DNA of 64,000 nt from Brachypodius melanocephalos (GCA_013398615.1 VZSR01003049.1:64848-128847); one strand, 5' to 3'. Shown: positions 47,626 to 60,430, counted from the stretch's first letter. Notes: generated from the sequence alone by a model not told the origin. Translations and numbers: made by a program.

Positions 47626-50352
47626 TGTTATTAGTATATTACAAAATAATTTTTTGTTGTTGTTCTTTTCATAGGTTAAGGTAAAGTGAAATATTACAAA
47701 TCGTGAGGGCAGAAAAAAGCTTTTTAAATATACAATTTTCTTTTTAGTTGAGTATTTTGGATTGTTCTGTTCCTTACTCAGAAAAAATCCACTTTCCCAA
47801 AGTTTCTTTTCAGAAAGTTCATTAGGATAAATTTTGTGTGCATCGGAGTTGTCAAAAACCTTCATATCTGAGTGGAATACCTCTGTTTCAGCAAAAGAAG
47901 ACTCATCTCAAATATTTTTTATCTTGTATGGATTCTTCCCATGACTTAGGAAGGTAGTGAGATCAAGTCCTAAATGATTCACTGGAATCAGCACAGTGAA
48001 AATTTCGTCTAGAACTGAAGTCTGCAAGAAGATATTTAGCTTTAGTTTCTATTAATATTCAAGTGTATTTGAATTAGATAACATCAATATAGTAGAAAAA
48101 AAATGTGTCAACAATTATTTTTTCATTAACTAAGACAGACTTATCACACCTTTCACCACGAATGTTTATCCTTGAAGAAATTACCAGATGTTTTTCAGTT
48201 GTAGCAAGAAAGTTTAATTATAATTGTTATTCTCTACTTGAGCTCATAAACCATACAATAAATCTACTTTTTTTCCCCCTAAAAGATATCATTATCAAGC
48301 CATGATATCAAATGGCTTAAAATTTATGAAATATTTTCAGGCAATGATAGGAAATACAATCATATTTTAAAATCCAATAAAAAATGAATAGGCAGCATCT
48401 CTTTTATAGATAAAACATTATATCTTTATTGTAATATCATTACCCCAAAACATCTAAACTCTATTTTACTAGGAAATTTGGGATATAGCCCTGAACAATT
48501 ATACTGCTTGGATACATGGAATTGAAATTCTCTCTGACTTTCTGTAGCTATTGTCTTCTGGTTTGGAATTCTAGTGCAAAACATGAAAACACTACTAACT
48601 AACACCATATTTGATGGTTGTGCAAATATTGGTGTTTAGTTAAATTTTGCTGGTATTATATCCCACTGTAAGTGAAGAACAGGTTTGAGACTAATGAGAT
48701 TGAACAACCACAAGGCTGTGGGGCCTTATGCCATGCCTGTCCACTGTAACACAGTGAAATGAGTATCATGAAAGAAAATGGAGAAAATATCATAACAGTT
48801 ACATTGAAGGGGTTAGGAGCTATACTGAATTGTGCAAGGATTATATAAAAAGTCTCAGACAATCAGTAAATATCAGTAGGGATCTCTTGGATATAATACT
48901 ATCTAAAAGGATCCCACTGTTTTAGAGAAAAGTTTACATTTTGTAAAGGTCTTAATTTCCTAGATTTTTTTCCTATTCCCAGTCATCAGGTTCCTAATTT
49001 GTTATCAATTGCTCTCCTTAAAATAGATCATGAGAGCTAGCATTCTGCAACAAACTTAATTTTCATTCTGTTGTTGCATTGAAATATGATATATGTATGT
49101 CAAATGAAAATCTGATAGCTGTAGAATTTTTTACAGCACTCTACATCAGCTCAAAAAAAGTTTATGACATTTCAAAGTGCTATACAACATACTAATAGCT
49201 TCATAATCATTAAAAGTTTGCTAAAATCCCTCAAAAATAAAAGGACATCATAATTCAGACGTTGTTTTGAGTAGCAGTACTGCCGTATCTGCTTGTTTTT
49301 ATTAGATGCTTGCACAGTAAATGATGCTGTTATCAAGAGTGATTACACTCCTTGCAGAGTTGATTTTGCTAAAAATATTTATTGATTAATAGAAAAGAGC
49401 TGAGAGAAAATGGCAGTAAAAAAAATAAGAAAGAAAAAGCAATGAGCTGATTCAGAGTTTCACGTGTAAAAAGATAGAGGGAAATATCTGTTCATTTTTC
49501 AGAGATATTTTTTCTCTTAAAAGCCTCTCTAAAATTACTCTCTTAAAGTCTGGGATTTCTAAAAGTAGAAATTTCCTGCAGCAATGAGTGGAGCATGATA
49601 TTCGGAATCTCATTTGCAATGAGGATACTCCTTAGTCCTATGGATTCAGGGAAGATTCTATTTTAGATTTTATTGTAGCTTCATATTTGCAAAGAAGGTT
49701 AAGAAACTCTCAGGGTCATGAATTGCTGCTCTTCCGTATTAGAAGTAATAACTTTATATATTCTTAAATGGTCTTGGTAAAACTATAATTATGCAAATGA
49801 AACATAAATTATTCAAATTAAATATAAAGAAAATATTACTTGTAGCTAATGTTAATGCTAAATACTAAGATACTGTAGAAAATAAAGCAACTGCAGAATT
49901 CTGACATGATGTCATTTGATTTGCTCTATTTGCATTTTTTTTTCTTTTCATAAGAAAGCTATCACTAAGAATTGTAATTTTGCAAGATCAAATAAAATGT
50001 TTGTTTACCACCATTTCAGAATTTTTTTATTTCAGATACTTTTGGTGTTACTCAGAACCACAGGACCAACTAAATATAATTATCTCCAAAGGGAAACCTG
50101 AATTTTCATACAGCTGTGGCTCTATACTACAGAATTTTAGGATATGGATGAATTTCATCAGATCACTCTTACTAAAACAATTATGTTAACTCACCATTAG
50201 TGCATGAGTTCCACTCTGTAGTTCTGTGGATCCCTAACATCCATAAAACCAATGAAATTAGGATGATAAGGACAGTTTCCAGAATGCTGGTGTGTGTATA
50301 ATTTTGTTATGATTTTGTTTTTCTATGTTTAGAGTATTGCCTTCTCTTTTCA
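47626..50352. other. AT-rich non-coding DNA
   Basis: No gene or recognisable transposon. 49290-49430 has a homeodomain/POU-like mix (GATTACAC, TGATTAAT) reminiscent of developmental conserved non-coding elements. That is an impression only. Confidence 0.6.
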
Positions 50353-51390
50353 TGCTATGCTGTACGGTCAGGTTTTGATAGCAGGGCAGGCTACAGGGGT
50401 GGCTTCTGTGAGGAGCAGCCAGAAGCTTCCCCCATGTCTGTCAAAGCCAATTCCGGTCAGGTCCAAGGAGAATCTGATGCTGGCCAAGGCTGAGCCCATC
50501 AGCAATGATGGTAGTGCCTCTGGGATAACAAATTTAGGGGGAAAAAGAGCTGCCCATCATCAGCCAGAGAGCAGAGTGAGTTTTTATATACGTGAGATAT
50601 GTGAGAGGAACAGCTCTGCAGACACCAAAGTCAGTGGAGCAGGAGGGGCAGGAGGTGCTCCAGGCACTGGAGCCAAGATTCCCCTGCTGCCCAGGGATGA
50701 GACCCTGGTGAGGAGCTGTGCCCTGCAGCCCATGGAGGAACAGAGTGAAGCAGACATCCCTCTGCTTGCTGTGAAGGACCCTGTACTGGTGACTGTGGAA
50801 ACCCAAAGGAGACAGCAACCTTGTGAGACGTCCACCCTGGAGCAGAGTCCTGCCAGGACCTGTGACCCCAGCGAGAGAGGAGCAGATTTCCCTGCAAGGA
50901 CATGGGACTTTGCAGGGAAGTCATGCTGCAGCAGTCTGTTCCCAAAGGACTGCACCCTGTGAGTTGTGTCCATGCTGGAGCAGTCTGTAGAGTTTGTCTC
51001 CTGTGGGAGGGACTGACATTGGAGAAATTCATGGAGAACTCCCTCCTGTGGGAGGAAACCCACTCTGGAGCAGGGGAAGGATGTGAGGAGGGAGCAGCAG
51101 TAGAGACAGAGTGTGATGAACTGACCACAACCATCAGTCCTTGCCCCTCTGAGCCACTTGGTGGGAAGAAACAGAAAAATCAGGAGGAAAGTTGAGCTGG
51201 GGAGAAAAGGAGGTGGATGGGAGAAAACATATTTTAAGATTTTTTGTTTCTCATTACCCTACTCTGATTTGATGGCAATAAATTAAATTAGTTTCCCCAA
51301 CCTGAGTTTGTTTTGTCTGTGACAGCAATTGGTGAGTGATCTCTCCCTGCCTAGGGATCTCAGCCAATGGGCCTTTTCTTATATCTTAAA
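50353..51390 (+). mobile_element. Solo ERV LTR, 3' end truncated or decayed
   Basis: Same family as 19183-20280, opposite orientation. The U3 start is decayed ('tgctatgctgtacggtcagg'). It is followed by 'ctacaggggtggcttctgtg', 'agcagccagaagcttccccc', the imperfect ~40-bp internal units (about 50690-51080) and an AATAAA signal at 51277-51282 in the 'ggcaataaattaaattagtt' context. U5-like sequence reaches 'ggtgagtgatctctccctgc', and the last ~80 bp of the family end are missing or unrecognisable. The longest frame of the window (201 codons, 50357-50962) lies here. It contains G-A-G-G-A-G-G-A-P, also present in the other copy, and has no known domain. I regard it as a by-product of GC-rich, stop-poor LTR sequence. 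No retroviral genes follow. Confidence 0.85.
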
Positions 51391-52115
51391 AATATGGTAT
51401 CATATATCTTAAAAAAAATTATGTTTTCTTGAAAAAAAAAGACAATTACAAAATCTGACTCATTAAAAATTTGCCCGAGGTAACTTCCTATCCTGCCTTG
51501 TCCCAGGACTGTATCAGGGTCTGTAGACAAGAGTTCTATTTGATTGATTTAGCATTATCAGTGGTGGAGAAGTGAACAGAGGGGTTAACTGTTCATTAGG
51601 TGCTTGCAAAGACTAATATTCAGCAATATCTAAATGGACTTTTGCATGAATAAATTCAAAACCCCTCATTTCCCAGGTCTCTCAATACCATAAAATATAA
51701 TTAACAAAATCCCATATTCTTATATTTTTTAAATTGCTACTTTTATTACTAAGGTGACATGGTGGATTGTTCTCACCCAGCAGCTGAGCATCCACAGAAT
51801 GACTCGCCCACTGCCCTCTCCTGTGAGTTGAAGAGAAATTAGAAAAAAAGGCAAGAAGTTTCACAGATTGACCAAAAAAACCCAAAAACACCCAAAACAA
51901 CCAAAACCAGTTTAAAAGGTGAAACAAAAACTACAGGTGCAAGCAAAGTGAAGAAGGAATTTATTCCACCCTTCCACCAATAGAGAGATGTGAACCACAT
52001 CCTGGAAACCCAGATTTTCCATACACATAACAGTTACTCATGAATGTCCACACTTTACTCAAGCTTTTGCTGAGTGTAACATATGGTATTAAATACTCCT
52101 TGGTAAGTTAAGGCA
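51391..52115. other. Non-coding DNA with A/C-rich tract
   Basis: No gene is recognised. An A/C-rich (CCAAAA)n-like tract lies at 51871-51912. Confidence 0.65.
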
Positions 52116-52206
52116 CTGGCTGTCCTCCTGGCTGTCCTCCTGGCTGTCCTCCTGGCTCTCCTCCTGGCTCTCCTCCTGGCTCTCCTCCTGGTTGTCCTCC
52201 TGGCTT
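52116..52206. repeat. 12-bp minisatellite, about 7.5 copies
   Basis: Seven complete head-to-tail units of ctggct(g/c)tcctc (the seventh has ctggttgtcctc) plus a partial eighth. The order of variants is three g-type, three c-type, then one variant, suggesting blockwise expansion. Because 12 is a multiple of 3, all frames stay open. On the minus strand the array reads as repeated A-R-R-(T/R), which explains the Arg-rich frame at 52055-52258. Confidence 0.95.
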
Positions 52207-52589
52207 CTTTGTTGTTCACTCTCAGCCTAATTATTGGTTGAGAGGGCAAGCACAGCAAGAAAAGTAAAAATCATTTATCGTCAACATTTTTACTAACAAA
52301 TACAAAACAGAAAGCTATATAGGCTGCTAAAAAGAAATACAATCCTACTCTTATCTAGTAAAGTCCACACATTTATTCCATGTCATTTGTATCATTGTCA
52401 GGTCCTGCACTGTCTAATACATGAACCACTATCATCTTCCCTGTCTTTGATGTGATATCACTCTCTTTGTGGTTTGCCCCCATGGAATGAATACCCATAA
52501 AAATAGTCCATTTAGTCCATTTAGTCCATAAAATAGTCCATTTAGTCCATGACTTGAGCTCCATCTGTTATGGTGGTCACTTCACTTAG
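52207..52589. other. AT-rich non-coding DNA with 9-bp repeats
   Basis: No gene. At 52501-52552 'agtccattt' or a close variant recurs five times ('aaatagtccatttagtccat' twice), a small tandem expansion. Confidence 0.75.
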
Positions 52590-52835
52590 GGCAGGAGAAA
52601 TAGCATAGACTAGATTTTAGCAAGAAATTCTTTACTGTGAGTTTGGTAGACATCAGGAAAGTTTTCCCAGAGGTGTTGTGGATGCCCCAGCTCTAGAACT
52701 GTTCAAGACCAGGTTCTTTGTGGCCTAGATCAATCTGATCTAATGGGTGGCATCCCTGCCCCTGACAGGGAGGTTGGAACTAGATGATCCCTAATGTCTC
52801 TTCCAAAGCAAACCTTTCTGTGATTCTGTGATTAA
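52590..52835 (+). mobile_element. CR1 3'-end fragment
   Basis: Landmarks are 'aagaaattctttactgtgag', 'cccagaggtgttgtggatgc', 'ctagaactgttcaagaccag', 'gatctaatgggtggcatccc' and a two-unit tail 'ttctgtgattctgtgatt'. Moderately diverged, 5'-truncated. Confidence 0.93.
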
Positions 52836-55800
52836 ATGGGATTCTGATGTGTCAGTTTCTCCTCTCCCTGCTTTTTTTTTAAATGAAGAAAGTGTGTAAT
52901 GCTTATTTATGGCTGATTAAAAATAGGTTGGTTCATTGAGTTCAGGTCCCTAGTTTAGATAGTTTTCATTTTGAGTAAGTTCTTTTTTTATTTTTTCAGA
53001 ATTATAACCAATTATATATATGTTGAAATTTATACTAAAATAGGGGTTCCACATTATCCCTCAAATTAGTGGCTTAAACTGATGATGTTTTAAAATCCAT
53101 TTTAAATTACTCTGATTCATCTCTTTGAAAACAATAAGCTTTCATAAACTTCATTAGCAGCTTAGTTTTCTTCAGATTTTTTTCTTTTCCCCAGGTAAGA
53201 TCCTACAGAGTTTATAAATAAGAAAGAAGTGAAAAGCTCTGAAAGTCAATTTTTTTTCCTGTTTTGAAGGGGTTTCAGATACAGTCATACAATCAATAAA
53301 TCTGACAATCTGCAGAAAGTTTTGAGAGAAGACAGCTATTATTCAGGAGTCAAATGAGTAGTGATTAAAACAATCTGAAAGAGTTTTCTTACAGATACTG
53401 GAACATCTATCTGATTATTTATCTTTCTGCAGTCTCTTTAACCTACAAATTAAAAAAAATAACTAAAGATAAAAATTAAAGTGCAGAATATATATTATTT
53501 TAATAAAGAGAGCCTTGAAGAGAAATCATAGGCATAACAGAAAGTGGGAAAAAGGGCATTAATTTAGGACAGAGAACGCACAAGCAAGAATTAAAGAGAA
53601 GCTATATAAAACCCTTGAAAGACTTATGGATTGGAACAATGCTGCTATGCCTCTGTGACATTTAGGATATTAAAAATAATTAAAATCTATTTCAGTTCTC
53701 CCAAATTAACTGATACTGTATCTTCTGAAGTACTCATAATGATCAATATTGCCAAATGCCTCATTTTTGCTAATGAGTTAAACATCAAAAAAGTGTCCTC
53801 ATTTCTTCTGATAAGCAGGTCCTTCCAAGTCACCTGTACTGAGATATGTAAAAGCTACATCAAAGTGATCAGTATTCATTAAGCACTTTCAGTAGTCATG
53901 CTGTTCCATATTTTTGTAGACTGTTAATACACTGAATAATGGTAATTATCCTTTTAGTGTAGTATATAAATATGATAAACACATTGCTCGAGATCAGTAG
54001 AGTATGATCTGCAATTCCAGGTCCCAGTGTGCCAGTTTACATCCCAGAACAGAGCTAAAATATTTTTTCCTTAGTTTTCTGTTCTTTTAGGGTGGTTTTG
54101 TTTTCCTTTTCCTATCATATCACATCTATCTTCACTTTACACCTTACCTTTTATAAGAAAGCATCACATGACACTGGTCAACTGAAATTATTTATGCTTA
54201 CAAGAAACATTCTATTATAAACAATTAGTTCTTTCTATGTTAGTTGTGGTTTTGTTTGTTTATTTGGATTTTTTCCCTTACAATCCTAATAGTTATGCAA
54301 ATGAAAGAAACAAATTAACAGCTATGTTGACAAAACTGTGTCACCTTATCATTAAACACTTCAATCATTCAAAATATAAAATAATAGCTCCTGACAAAGA
54401 GTCTTGCTAAGCAAATAGATTTCAAAGTATAAATTAATAGAAGCTTTTTTGGGGTAGACTGTAATGTCTGCTAATGTTCCATTTTATCCTACATTTCAAT
54501 TTTTAAAACATACTAGTGCTGTGCTACAGTTCCTTTTTTACAGAAATAGCAGACCAACCTAAAAACATCTGTAATTTTTTATGAATTCTACAAGCAATAA
54601 AACAACATGGAAACAAAAATAAAACTACCCTTTGAACAGTATATCATATTTATGTTCTAAATCTTTTTGCTGAGTTATTTTGCAACTTGTTTTAAGTCAA
54701 TTAGATTTCACATTTTTTCCTTCAGGATATAAAAGCACTCACAAATATTCGCACTGGAAAGCTGAAAAATTTCCGTTTTGCATAGTCCAGTGACTGAGGT
54801 CAATACTGAAGGGACCTGGTCTTGAACTGGATTCAACCACTTAATACCAACTTCAGGTTTTCTGAACCACTGAAGTCCACTGCATTTGAAATGCTGCATG
54901 TGACATTCTGATCAATGAGAAAAGAAAAAAATTCTGTTCTGTGCAGTGTTCTATAAAAGAGATTCGGAAGTACATGTTGCTGTAGGAAAATTTGGTCTCA
55001 ATTCTTTTTTAAGCCATTTCCTTCTCAAAAGCTGTGATTTGACCCTTTACTGCCTGTTTCTAAAAAGCAGAGTTCTGGGTAAATTTTTGCAGTTCTCTGA
55101 CACAGACACTCTTGGTAGGTCTGCTGAGGGATAAGATGCATAATACATTGCAGCAAAAAGTTAGTAAAGATGATAAAAGCCAGTAGAAAATTTGCAACTC
55201 ATTAGCTAGAAAACAAGACAACATCTTTTTAAAAATAGTAATTTGACCTGGTATTATACCTAGTAAATGTGGAAGATTGGAAAGGAAAACATTTTGAGAG
55301 ATACATATATTTTTATTTTGTATGCAACCTTCCAAATAATTTTACCATTTGGCTCTTTGCCTACTACTTTGTAATAGAGTTGGAATTCTGTGTGAAATGT
55401 GTTCTTTTGAAAAAACAAATAACCATAATAATTGCAATTTTTTAACCAGAAGAAAGATTTGGAAGAAACTATTTTCAAGAGCTGGGTTCATTTCTGAGAC
55501 TAGCTTTTTAAAATAACACTATGCTGATAGACTTTCCTTCTGCCAATTAAAGACTTTATTGCTGTGCTGAAGCAGCAGAATCATCTCACAGAAAAGTCCC
55601 TAGTTAATGGTTTTCATCAAGATGAAATGTATGAGAAGCAATTTTTTTAGAGTCTTTGGGTTTGAATTCTTTTTTTTCATCTATTTTCTTGTCCCACACA
55701 TTAGAAAAATGGGGTCTTTTTAAACAGCATCTTTTTTTCATCAGTCCTTTCCTTCTTCTAGGCTTGAGAATTCTTGTTTTGTTTAGGATCCTTACATTGT

Positions 55801-57116
55801 AATTGGTGTTGCATTTGAAACCGTTGTATGGGGAAAGAGAACACACCACATGTACAGAGCAAAAAATATTCTCAGTCTAGACAAGGCTCTAATGGTGGTG
55901 TAGACTATCATTACTGCCATCAAAATGGTTATACTAAAGCTTCTTACTATTTGTTTTGGAATATTCCATGGGAATGTCCCTTTGGGTGCTCCACTCTTCC
56001 TGCAGGCATTGTTAAGTCCCTGTAAAGCCTTGCCTCTTTCACAAGAAGCAACAAAAATCACATTCTCTGGGGTACAAGAACGAGCCACACACCCTAAAGA
56101 CCAGTAATTTCATGTTAACTCCAGGGAAAAGAATCAGGTAGGAATTAAAAAACAGACCATTATCCAAAGTGTTCAAATGAAAAGGGGGTTTTCAAATAAG
56201 TATGACTCAATATAGAATATAAAAAAAAGGAATCATCAATATGAAATGTACCAGTTTGCTCCTTACTGGTTTAAAGTTGGCTTGCCGGTTTCTATTAAAT
56301 TTAGCTAATATCGTATTCAGTATAGTAACCTTTGCTGCCTCTGTGTGTTGTCAATATTTTTCTATTTCTGCCTTATTAGAGTTGTTATTTGTTCCTTTGA
56401 AGATGACTAGGAAAAAAAAAGGAGGAAAATATATTTGCAAAAAATCAGTTTTTAAGACTTGCATTTATGGAAGGACAACTCAATAAATGCCTTTTAAAAA
56501 GAGCTGTCATTGGAATCGTCTTTTGACATCAACAGCCTTCTTAGTCAAAAGCTAAGGTTTGTTGCAGATGCTGTGTGGTCCATAGAGATGATTTTAAAGG
56601 ACATTACCTTATATAGATGTAGCATATAATTCTTTCAAAGAGTTATTAATCTAGAGCACCAGTAAAAATTGTATGTGATACGATACACGCGAAAAATATT
56701 TTGTAATGCAGTAGAAAAACTCACTTGAAGGTACATGCACCTAATTTTAATATATTAAGTACATTAGTACTACTGGAATCTGTGTGACTATTTGCATGCT
56801 TAAATTCCTTGTGTATTGTCAGTATTTTAATGTTGTAATTTATGTGAGAGTGTTATTCAATGACTCAATATCTAAAATGTTTGGTTGTTTGGGATTTTTC
56901 TTTCAACAATGAAAATTAGGAACAAAGAAATAACACATTTCCAAAGAGGTTTTTTGTCATTAACTCAAATTCTTTTACTTATTTTGAATCTTTTCAATGT
57001 ATGATACTTGTGATCAAATTTAATAGCTTACAAAGGAAACTATCTCAATGTGCTTATTCAAACTAATGTTTATAAAATATTTCTGTTTGCTTATGTGATT
57101 AAAGACTTGTACACAT
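52836..57116. other. AT-rich non-coding DNA
   Basis: No gene is recognised. A 98-codon minus frame at 55792-56088 overlaps plus-strand frames in a slightly more complex patch (55790-56110). It has a hydrophobic middle but no family resemblance. An old repeat or a conserved element is as likely as coding sequence. Confidence 0.55.
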
Positions 57117-57927
57117 AAACAACAACATCAAAAAATACCCAAACAAAACCTCTAAAACCCAAACTCTACAAATATGCAAAAGAGCAATAGGAGGTCAAAG
57201 AAACCCGATCAGAGCAATTGGTGTGTCAGTCACATTGGAGCCAAGATCCCCATGGACTGGAAATGAGACTCACAGGGTGAATCAAAGGGAGGAGCTCTCA
57301 GGGTCTCTTTTCAAAATGAGGGTGGTCATTTCCTGACAGTGTGGGATATTTTATGAAATGCAAGGGAAAGCCATGCTGGAATTTTGTAAGACTTCTTGTG
57401 GGAGATAAACCAAAGATAAACCAAAGATGGGGAAAAGGAGGGATCAAAGTGGTTTGGGGAGGAATACAGGAGTGAAACAAGGATAAGGAGATAAAAGGGG
57501 CTGGGCTGTGTGTAAATATTGCTGATCAGGATTCTTGTCTGGCCATGCCTGCACTTTTCATTGCAATTTCTCCTCCCAATATTAAGTGTTTGGCTGGATC
57601 AAGGCATCTCTTTTGTGTATGCAGATGCATGTATGGGTGTCTGAGAGCCAGTGGCAGGTAGCAGACCACAGGTCAGAAGCCTTGTGTGTCTGTGGTTCCA
57701 GAGATCAAAGTACATACTGTATAGGTAGATATCAGTGCATATTCACTAGTAAAAACCACACCATGGTAGCTGACAAATAAGAATCTTGGGAGCCATTGTA
57801 TTGAAATGTTTATAAATCTGTGTTGGATGTTGTAGAGAATAAAGACTGGGATTTGGTTATTAGAGTGGCCAAGAAGTCCAGATCAGATCATTGGTCTCAT
57901 AGTCAATGGAGAGACCTGTTTACACAT
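57117..57927 (+). mobile_element. Probable ERV LTR (different family), decayed
   Basis: A GC-richer block within AT-rich DNA. It has an A/C-rich start (57117-57168), 'gccaagatccccatggactg', a duplicated 'gataaaccaaa' (about 57402-57428), 'ggggctgggctgtgtgtaaa' and 'tgtctggccatgcctgcact'. It then has an AATAAA signal at 57838-57843 followed by a U5-like stretch ending 'gagacctgtttacaca'. The promoter-like GC-rich part, then the polyadenylation signal, then a short tail, fit an LTR in plus orientation. The phrasing resembles passerine ERVL-type LTRs I recall. The exact ends and target duplication are not clear. Confidence 0.45.
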
Positions 57928-59340
57928 GTGTGTCTTTGTACCTGGTGCATATGAAGATGAAATATGAGAGACACCTATGGAAAATATCTTTTACATCTAA
58001 CAGCCGTTCATACCACAGAGAAGAATGGAAAGAATATGATTGCTGCATATGCTGTGAGTCTCCAACTGTGAAATGGCAGCTTTTCTAGTATTAGAAATGG
58101 AAGACTGAACTCTATGTACATATGTATGTATGCAAATATATATATATATATATATATATATGCATTCCATCAGGATAAAAGTTACAGTTTTTACGTCATT
58201 CATCATATACAAAGATATACATCTCAGGAAGCTGAGGTGGCTCTTAGAGAACACATTCTCTCTTGACTCCTTTCTTTCATCAATGACACTCACAGGTTGG
58301 TCAAACCCACTCATTCACAGGCTTGGCTAAATTGAACGTTAGACTGCTAGAGTGAAACATACCTTAGTGTAAGGAAAATTGTACTTTTGTGTACTTTCTT
58401 TTTTCCCCAACATTTATTATGAATTGGTATAGAGCACAGAAGTTTTTAAAATTCAGAAAATTTGTGCATGTTTTCTACAATTCATTTTTCACATGAATAT
58501 GAATATGTGTAATTGTTAATAGTGATGGTCTAAAACATTTGTACTAATAAAGAATGGGGGGTTGGTTTGTTTTTTTCTTCTATTTTCAGATTTAACTTCT
58601 GAAGGCCTTTCCAAGAGTTTGGTTGAGTTTGTGCTCTACTTCTTTCTGAATCAGGTACCTTTTCTGTACTCTACTGCTGTTTAAAGATCCACAGATCCTT
58701 AGAACACTTTCTTAAGAACTGAGTACTAAAATAACATGAATTCTCTGGAGTCATAATTACCTGGTTGAGTCCTGAGCAAAAGATTAATAAAAAATAAAGT
58801 GTTGAAGCATGTCCTGCAGATTTTCAGGGTAAGAACTACCAAAGTCAAACAGCTTTTTCCCTTTGTGTTTTCAGGAAGGGGGTGGGGATGCAGGGACAAG
58901 TATTCATCTTTTTTTTTCTTTTATGATATCTTTGCACTATAAATTCACAGGAATATTTGATGTGATTTTAGTGAATTGTGATGATGTGTATTTGTATTGC
59001 ACAGTATTTGTATCAATATTTGGAAGAATTATTGGAAAGAAGAAAGATTTTTACTATGCTTATGTTGCAAAATAATGTAAAGCAAAAATAATTCAATCTG
59101 TTACATCTAGGGAAAAATACAACATTTATCTAAATGGGGATGCCGCATAGGTAGCAAATGCATCATTTAATATAAGAACATCCACCGCACTGATGGACAT
59201 AAAAGGAGAATTAGGCTTTTGTATGGGTTTTTTTGGCTGATATCCAGAATCAGCTCTTTGGGTCCCAATGAAAATACCAAACAACAAATAAAAATCTAAA
59301 TATGTACAAGGAGAGGGTAAGCAGAAAGATAATACAGAAT
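57928..59340. other. AT-rich non-coding DNA
   Basis: No gene. Holds an (AT)n dinucleotide repeat (58136-58161). Confidence 0.7.
58136..58161. repeat. (AT)13 microsatellite
   Basis: Thirteen uninterrupted AT units, preceded by degenerate TATG/TACA repeats. Likely length-polymorphic. Confidence 0.97.
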
Positions 59341-59465
59341 TTCTGGTTTTGTGGTTTATTGGGTTTTTTTGTTTGTTTGTTTTGGTGTTTGTTGTTTTTT
59401 GGGTTTTGGGGTTTTTTTTTGGGGGGGGGGGGGGGTGTTGGTGGTTTTTAGTTTTGTTTTTCCCC
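59341..59465. repeat. G/T-rich low-complexity tract with G15 run
   Basis: The plus strand is almost entirely G and T: GGGTTTTTTTG, TTTG repeats, TTTTGGGTTTTGGGGTTTTTTTTT, then 15 consecutive G (59421-59435). The G-run alone could form a quadruplex. The Gly/Phe/Val-rich plus frame and Pro/Lys/Asn-rich minus frame here are artefacts. Confidence 0.9.
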
Positions 59466-59599
59466 AAAAAAAATTTGAAAAAAATCTGGAAATTATCTTA
59501 TTTTGAATTTATTCAGAATTTTCAAGTTATATTGTCTACAAGTTGAAGAAATACAACTGCTCTAGTGCTTCACCACCATCATTATTGATATTTTTTGCC

Positions 59600-59802
59600 T
59601 TATATCAAGTCTTAACCTACCCTCTTTTAGTTTTAAACCATTACCCCGTCACTACAAGTCCTACTATATAGTGCATCTCTGTGTTTCTTATAAGCCATCT
59701 TGAATTACTGAAAGGCCACAACCATGTCTTCCCAGAACCTTCTTTTTTCCAGGCTGGATAACCCCAACTATCCCAGCCTCCCTCTTCTACCATACCCAAA
59801 TG
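59600..59802 (-). mobile_element. CR1 internal 3'-region fragment
   Basis: The plus strand shows 'cttaacctaccctcttttag', 'ttttaaaccattaccccgtc', 'ttgaattactgaaaggccac', 'aaccatgtcttcccagaacc' and 'tccaggctggataaccccaa'. That is the antisense order of the CR1 segment just upstream of its 3' UTR. Both the tail and the 5' side are missing. Confidence 0.9.
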
Positions 59803-60430
59803 ATTTGGAGGGCTTGGACTTGATTTTTCTGTGAATAATTGAATGAGTAAGAACAACGTGGTAATAGAAGCTACTGGGTGAACTGGAAAGGCGTGAAAGA
59901 GCAGAGACAATCTCAGTGGTTTTGTCTTCAACAGTGTAACAGCATATTGTCTGAAATTCTTTGAAATTACATGTTTTAACAGAACTAATCTTTATATTAA
60001 AAGTAGTTATATATCCATTTAAATTTGTAAAAATTCCCTTTATCTTTGAGGAAGAACCTTTCTTGTTGTCTAGAGTTATCTGAAATACTTACCCTATCCC
60101 ATGGCATGATACTCTTCCTATTAAACAGCAGTGATGATAATGTTCTTGGCAATCTAACAACTTTTAATCTTCTTAATTGGTTTCAGCTTTCTAGGTACTG
60201 GTGAACTGGGGTTTAGTTGGTTTTTTATTATTTTTAATAACATTTAAATTTTTTTTGAAAATGTTTGTTATTCTTAGTGTCAATCAAAACATGGCAGAAA
60301 CAAAAGAAAAATAATATTATCAGCATTTAGATTTATTCATGGCACAGGCTTTTAAGTACTCTATTAGATATTCAGTACTAGTCAAAAACACCACTGCAAT
60401 TTAAATCATCCTATCTCTTTTAAAGACAGG
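59803..60430. other. AT-rich non-coding DNA
   Basis: Nothing recognisable before the gap. Confidence 0.6.

Noticed and set aside
52116..52206. Regular short repeats as a CRISPR array
   Set aside because: Units are directly adjacent 12-mers with no spacers, and the genome is a vertebrate.
52055..52258. Arg-rich minus-strand protein
   Set aside because: Entirely explained by a 12-bp minisatellite that cannot contain a stop in this frame.
59349..59546. Gly/Phe-rich small protein
   Set aside because: Translation of the G/T-rich low-complexity tract with a G15 run.
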